From Clostridia bacterium (GTDB taxonomy: Bacteria > Bacillota_A > Clostridia > Oscillospirales > CAG-272), in contig JAFQWB010000130.1 in assembly GCA_017407725.1 (NCBI GenBank), positions 1 to 7,822 of the forward strand: a DNA stretch of 7,822 nucleotides, given 5' to 3'. The notes beneath the pieces were generated by a model. That model did no database searches. It was given only the letters and a program-made list of their open reading frames with translations, and had not been told where the DNA came from. Shown piece after piece: positions 5,694 through 7,822 of the stretch. The translations under genes and the position numbers were made by a program. The first letter of the stretch is position 1; every line of letters starts with the position of its first letter.

Positions 5694-7622
5694 ATGAGAA
5701 GATTAAGACCTGCGGCAATACCGCTTGTGACGGTTGACCCTTATTTTTCGATCTGGTCATGTGATGATGCACTTTACGGAGGCCCCACAGAGCATTGGTC
5801 GGGAAAGCCTATTCCGATCCTTGCGGGAATTTACGTAGATAACGGATTCCACGCTCTCGCCGCATTCGACGAGGACGGTAAGGGATCAAGAAGCAGAGTG
5901 TATCAGACGGGCGTTAAGGTTACGCCTCTCAGCACGGTTTACGAATTTGAAAACGAGCTTGCTAAGGTAATACTCACCTTTACAACTCCTCTTCTTCTTA
6001 ACCGTCTTGATATACTTTCACGCCCCGTAAGCTACGTAAAGTATAAGATCATCAGCAAGTGTCAGAGAAAGATCCGATTTGTTTTCGGCATAAGCTCACG
6101 TGCCTGCGTTGATGATAAGAGACAGTGCGTAGGCTTCAAAAAGGCAAAATATTCGGTATGCTGCGGAAATATAAATCAGTCACCTCTTGCTCAGGCGGCA
6201 GATAACGTACGTATTGACTGGGGATATCTCCATATCTGCGGCGGAGACGTAAAGGTCGGTAAATACGAGGAGCAGGGCAAGATCAAAATATATCCCGTAA
6301 ATAACGTATATAACGCATATACAGAAGAGCCCTACCTTCTTACAATAAAGGACGAGCAGGAGGGAGTTCTTGCTCTTGCATACGATGAAATAAAGCCTAT
6401 CGAATATTTCGGAGATGCGCTTGACGAGTGCTACACAGAGGAGTTTGAAAGCTTTGACGAAATGCTCATAACAGCCCTCAGACAGTACGATGAGATCAAG
6501 GCACTTTGTGATGAGTTTGACGAAAGTCTTACAAAGGAGGCTGCCGCACTTTCCGAGGATTATGAGTATATTCTTTCACTTGCATATCGCCAGGCAATAT
6601 CGGCTCATAAGCTTGTCAAGGATAATGACGGCAACATTATATTCCTTTCAAAGGAAAACGACTCAAACGGATGTATCGGAACTCTCGACGTTACTTATCC
6701 ATCTATTCCTCTCTTCCTTAAGTATAACCCCGAGCTTGTAAAGGGAATGCTCAGACCTATTATAAAATACGCAAAGACAGACGTCTGGAAGTTTGACTTT
6801 ACTCCCCACGACGTGGGACGTTATCCTCTTGCAAACGGACAGGTATACGGCACAGCCATCTTCACACCCGACGGAGATCCTCATCACAGATTCTACGGAG
6901 AGCTGGGTAATGAAAGACAGATGCCGGTAGAGGAAGCGGGAAATATGCTTCTTTGCCTTGCGGCTGTAAAGAAATATTACGGCGGAGATCAGACTCTCTT
7001 TGATGACGACAAGGAGCTTATGAAGACCTGGGTCGACTATCTTGTCAAGTACGGATACGATCCCGAAAATCAGCTTTGCACAGATGACTTTGCAGGTCAC
7101 CTTGCAAGAAACTGCAACTTAAGCCTTAAGGCTATACTCGGTATTGCCGCATATGCGGATCTTTCGGGCGATGAGTCTTATATGAACATCGCAAAGGAAT
7201 ATGCAAAGAACTGGGAGATCGATGCAAAGGCTGCTCATATGGGAACAAGACTTACCTTTGATAACGAAAACGGATGGAGCCTCAAGTACAATATCGTATG
7301 GGATAACCTTCTCGGATACAACATCTTCTCAGACGAGGTAAAGAAAAACGAGATCGAGCTTTATAAGACAAAGCTCAACCGCTACGGAGCACCTCTTGAC
7401 AGCCGTTCCGACTATACAAAGATCGACTGGCTTATGTGGTCCACCGTTATCTATAATGATAGAGAATATTTTGAAAAGGTCTGCGAGGGCATTGCAAATA
7501 TGATCAACGAGACAGTAGACAGAATACCTATGACAGACTACTATTATTCGTCAACTGCGGCTCAAAGAATGTTCAGAGGCAGATCGGTAGTAGGCGGACT
7601 TTTCATTAATCTTCTTGACTGA
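5694..7622 (+). CDS. Glutaminase-A-like multidomain protein (DUF4964/DUF5127/DUF4965/DUF1793), putative hydrolase
   Basis: 642 residues of the family that includes fungal glutaminase GtaA and many uncharacterised bacterial proteins from carbohydrate loci. The N-terminus LRPAAIPLVTVDPYFSIWS (4-22) is the DUF4964 signature. A beta-rich DUF5127 region (about 70-285) follows. The helical hairpin DUF4965 part (about 290-460) has GTLDVTYPSIPLFLKYNPEL (329-348), FTPHDVGRYPLANG (369-382) and MPVEEAGNMLLCLAA (410-424). The C-terminal part (about 465-640) has ARNCNLSLKAILGIAAYA, SLKYNIVWDNLLG and YGAPLDSRSDYTKIDW (564-579). Most relatives are secreted and ~700-850 residues long; this one has no signal peptide, so it should act in the cytosol on an imported small substrate. 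The catalytic residues are not known to me. Being encoded with an SGNH hydrolase fits breakdown of a decorated sugar or amide, but the substrate cannot be told. Whether it is a glutaminase or a glycosidase is open. Confidence 0.85.
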   Translation: MRRLRPAAIPLVTVDPYFSIWSCDDALYGGPTEHWSGKPIPILAGIYVDNGFHALAAFDEDGKGSRSRVYQTGVKVTPLSTVYEFENELAKVILTFTTPLLLNRLDILSRPVSYVKYKIISKCQRKIRFVFGISSRACVDDKRQCVGFKKAKYSVCCGNINQSPLAQAADNVRIDWGYLHICGGDVKVGKYEEQGKIKIYPVNNVYNAYTEEPYLLTIKDEQEGVLALAYDEIKPIEYFGDALDECYTEEFESFDEMLITALRQYDEIKALCDEFDESLTKEAAALSEDYEYILSLAYRQAISAHKLVKDNDGNIIFLSKENDSNGCIGTLDVTYPSIPLFLKYNPELVKGMLRPIIKYAKTDVWKFDFTPHDVGRYPLANGQVYGTAIFTPDGDPHHRFYGELGNERQMPVEEAGNMLLCLAAVKKYYGGDQTLFDDDKELMKTWVDYLVKYGYDPENQLCTDDFAGHLARNCNLSLKAILGIAAYADLSGDESYMNIAKEYAKNWEIDAKAAHMGTRLTFDNENGWSLKYNIVWDNLLGYNIFSDEVKKNEIELYKTKLNRYGAPLDSRSDYTKIDWLMWSTVIYNDREYFEKVCEGIANMINETVDRIPMTDYYYSSTAAQRMFRGRSVVGGLFINLLD

Positions 7623-7685
7623 TATCGGATATTAAAGCAAATCGCTCACGGAATTCTCTCTGCATTCTTAGCGGAGAAATGACAG

Positions 7686-7731
7686 ACACAAAAATTTCGG
7701 CAGAGAACTTGTTTTCTCTGCCGATTTGTGT
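7686..7731 (+). terminator. Long two-part hairpin, likely terminator (possibly bidirectional)
   Basis: The inner stem is a perfect 10 bp, CGGCAGAGAA (7698-7707) with TTCTCTGCCG (7714-7723), loop CTTGTT. An outer stem ACACAAA (7686-7692) with TTTGTGT (7725-7731) extends it across a small internal loop. It lies about 65 bp past the stop codon. The plus-strand tail (ATTTGTGTT) is only moderately T-rich. On the minus strand the inner stem is followed by AAATTTTT, so it may also end transcription from the right. Confidence 0.7.
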
Positions 7732-7737
7732 TATAAT
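7729..7737 (+). promoter_or_regulatory. Extended -10 promoter at the edge of the terminator
   Basis: TGTTATAAT (7729-7737) is a perfect -10 hexamer with an extended TG motif. The -35 position 17 nt upstream reads TTGTTT (7709-7714), which matches only the first three bases of the consensus. Predicted start near 7744, at the beginning of the hairpin-rich stretch. Confidence 0.5.
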
Positions 7738-7740
7738 GGG

Positions 7741-7822
7741 GCTAACGAAAAGCCTTCCTCCGGGAGGTAGCGAAGCGGCGCGAGGGGAGTGAATGACACC
7801 ACGGTGTGGTGTCAGAGCCCGA
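7741..7822 (+). ncRNA. Candidate structured non-coding RNA, 5' part only (cut by window end)
   Basis: This stretch is clearly more G+C-rich than the surrounding intergenic DNA, has no credible coding frame and is full of short pairings. An 8-bp perfect hairpin GACACCAC-GGT-GTGGTGTC lies at 7795-7813. It is enclosed by GGG (within 7784-7787) and CCC (7818-7820) across purine-rich internal loops (AGTGAAT / AGAG). CCTC/GAGG (7757-7767) is enclosed by GCTA (7741-7744) and TAGC (7768-7771). Unpaired A/G-rich segments between helices, right after a promoter-like -10, look more like a conserved RNA than a mobile repeat. The raiA-motif RNA of Clostridia is one candidate to test; I cannot confirm it. 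The alternative is an interspersed intergenic repeat. Confidence 0.45.

Noticed and set aside
6663..7100. Minus-strand open frame of 145 codons opposite the glutaminase-A-like gene
   Set aside because: Antisense to highly conserved motifs of the real gene, with no family resemblance and no promoter or ribosome binding site.
7623..7680. Weak hairpin TTCTCT/GGAGAA between the last stop codon and the main terminator
   Set aside because: Only about six pairs including a wobble and a 13-nt loop; the hairpin at 7686-7731 is far stronger.
7736..7792. Short frame starting ATGGGGCTAACG in the right-edge stretch
   Set aside because: Only 18 codons ending at a TGA, no ribosome binding site at the proper distance, and its bases are explained by the hairpins.

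Overview
The window looks like a chromosomal piece of an anaerobic, low-to-moderate G+C Clostridia-type Bacillota, probably a gut-associated lineage. The clues are the gene order DUF512 radical-SAM protein, then der, then plsY; the yceD-rpmF pair with a zinc-binding L32; strong AGGAGG-type ribosome binding sites; AT-rich intergenic DNA; and vegetative promoters matching the TTGACA/TATAAT consensus. The genus cannot be told from this alone.

Left half (1-3989), all on the minus strand and all housekeeping. Reading in the direction of transcription: yceD (DUF177) and rpmF (ribosomal protein L32) come first, with one promoter before yceD and a second, perfect-consensus promoter inside the last codons of yceD that serves rpmF. 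A hairpin/U-tract terminator follows rpmF. A new perfect-consensus promoter, with an 11-bp inverted repeat lying over its -35 box, then drives a three-gene operon with 18-19 nt gaps: a PDZ/radical-SAM/DUF512 protein, the ribosome-assembly GTPase Der, and the acyl-phosphate glycerol-3-phosphate acyltransferase PlsY. PlsY runs off the left edge.

Middle (3990-4204) is a 215-bp AT-rich divergent intergenic region with back-to-back promoters.

Right half (4205-7622), plus strand, is accessory. The first gene is an unusual single reading frame that joins a QueG-like (epoxyqueuosine reductase type) iron-sulfur module to a DUF4886-type SGNH hydrolase. After 55 bp with no visible terminator comes a 642-residue protein of the glutaminase-A-like multidomain family (DUF4964/DUF5127/DUF4965/DUF1793), apparently cytosolic. 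The SGNH hydrolase and the large protein suggest a small hydrolytic operon, possibly for carbohydrate or amide substrates; the QueG-like part looks unrelated to that job, which makes the fusion notable.

Right edge (7623-7822): a long hairpin terminator, then immediately an extended -10 promoter sequence, then a G+C-richer, hairpin-rich, apparently non-coding stretch cut by the window end. This is best read as the 5' part of a structured non-coding RNA, or less likely an interspersed repeat. No tRNA, rRNA, CRISPR array, insertion sequence or attachment site is visible.
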